From: Prevotella sp. E13-17
GTDB lineage: Bacteria > Bacteroidota > Bacteroidia > Bacteroidales > Bacteroidaceae
NCBI RefSeq assembly: GCF_022024035.1
Contig: NZ_CP091787.1
Coordinates: forward strand, 1,736,001 to 1,800,000
Direction: 5' to 3'
DNA length: 64,000 bases
In this document: positions 63,859-64,000 of the stretch, in pieces
Position numbering within the stretch: the first letter of the stretch is position 1
Layout: each line of letters opens with the position of its first letter
Notes under the pieces: generated by a model
Told to the model about the DNA's origin: nothing
What the model saw: only the letters and a program-made list of their open reading frames with translations
The model's database searches: none
Program-made: the position numbers and the translations under genes

Positions 63859-64000
63859 TGATAGCTCTTCGCACTCCTTTAACCAAAGGATGCTTGAAGC
63901 ATCGCTCGGCATGCGCCAGTCTCCACGGGGAGAAAGGCTCACACTTCCGACCTTTGGACCATCTGGCAGACATGAACGCTTAAACTGTTGGTTAAAGAAA
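63856..64000 (-). CDS. nadE: NAD(+) synthetase, C-terminal end (rest outside window)
   Basis: The last 47 codons of a gene that enters from the right edge. The translation contains [19 protein letters not shown] followed by [11 protein letters not shown], which closely matches the C-terminus of glutamine-dependent NAD synthetases; such enzymes amidate deamido-NAD to NAD. The stop codon lies in the hairpin shared with the ROK kinase gene. The rest of the protein, including the ATP-binding and glutaminase domains, cannot be seen. Confidence 0.85.
   Translation of the reverse strand, partial: FFNQQFKRSCLPDGPKVGSVSLSPRGDWRMPSDASSILWLKECEELS

Overview
The window looks like a stretch of core chromosome from a Bacteroidales bacterium, most likely Prevotella or a close relative (Prevotellaceae). 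The sequence-level reasons are many promoters of the Bacteroidetes type (a TAnnTTTG -7 box, several with a TTTG box 19-21 bases upstream), almost no Shine-Dalgarno sites, and lineage-typical genes: a Bacteroidetes-type omega subunit, DUF4293, DUF4468 and DUF4924 proteins, TamL, a Porin_10 protein, a HU-HIG protein with a 'smalltalk' micropeptide, and an ATP synthase operon that begins with beta and epsilon. No tRNA, rRNA, CRISPR array, transposase or prophage was seen.

Layout. 1-7.6 kb: cell-wall glucosaminidase (5' end cut by the window), a short FolK, malic enzyme-phosphotransacetylase, a TetR regulator, and a DUF4468 / small membrane protein / porin operon. 7.6-9.7 kb: the only accessory-looking region, with the smalltalk micropeptide and HU-HIG gene surrounded by GC-rich repeats, heptamer-repeat hairpins and a nested palindrome. 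9.7-24.8 kb: uvrB, bamD-rpoZ-DUF4293, an engB/ABC-F/recR/membrane protein/glycosyltransferase/acetyltransferase run, a divergent trmH-tamL pair, a WalJ-type hydrolase and rpsA with a structured leader. 24.9-30.1 kb: clpC and a mazG-lipoprotein-rnz operon. 30.2-37.4 kb: valS, an AspT-type antiporter, and gamma, biotin and beta subunits of a sodium-pumping decarboxylase. 37.6-44.0 kb: hisG-hisD-hisC, an MltF-like lipoprotein, a BadF-type kinase, rhaM and a glycosyltransferase. 44.1-52.2 kb: rpsP and the whole F1Fo ATP synthase operon (atpD, atpC, an atpI-like gene, atpB, atpE, atpF, atpH, atpA, atpG). 52.2-58.2 kb: prmA, a Trp/Tyr-rich secreted protein paired with a FadL-type porin, an 0.9 kb hairpin-rich intergenic region, and gdhA. 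58.3-64.0 kb: a five-gene operon lysE-DUF4924-rfbD-prfC-tsaC, a divergent ROK kinase, and the 3' end of a glutamine-dependent NAD synthetase.

Together the genes describe an anaerobic fermenting cell: malic enzyme-phosphotransacetylase links malate to acetyl phosphate, the membrane decarboxylase subunits would turn a decarboxylation (probably of methylmalonyl-CoA) into a sodium gradient, and the ATP synthase has a c subunit that looks proton-coupled. Outer-membrane biogenesis is well represented (BamD, TamL, Porin_10, FadL type).

The most interesting unexplained parts are not protein genes: the leader of rpsA, which can form several hairpins and a pseudoknot; the nested palindrome at 9287-9465; a family of hairpins built from 7-base repeats; and alternative hairpins upstream of gdhA. 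No clearly new multi-gene system was found. All family names come from reading the translated sequence without database searches.
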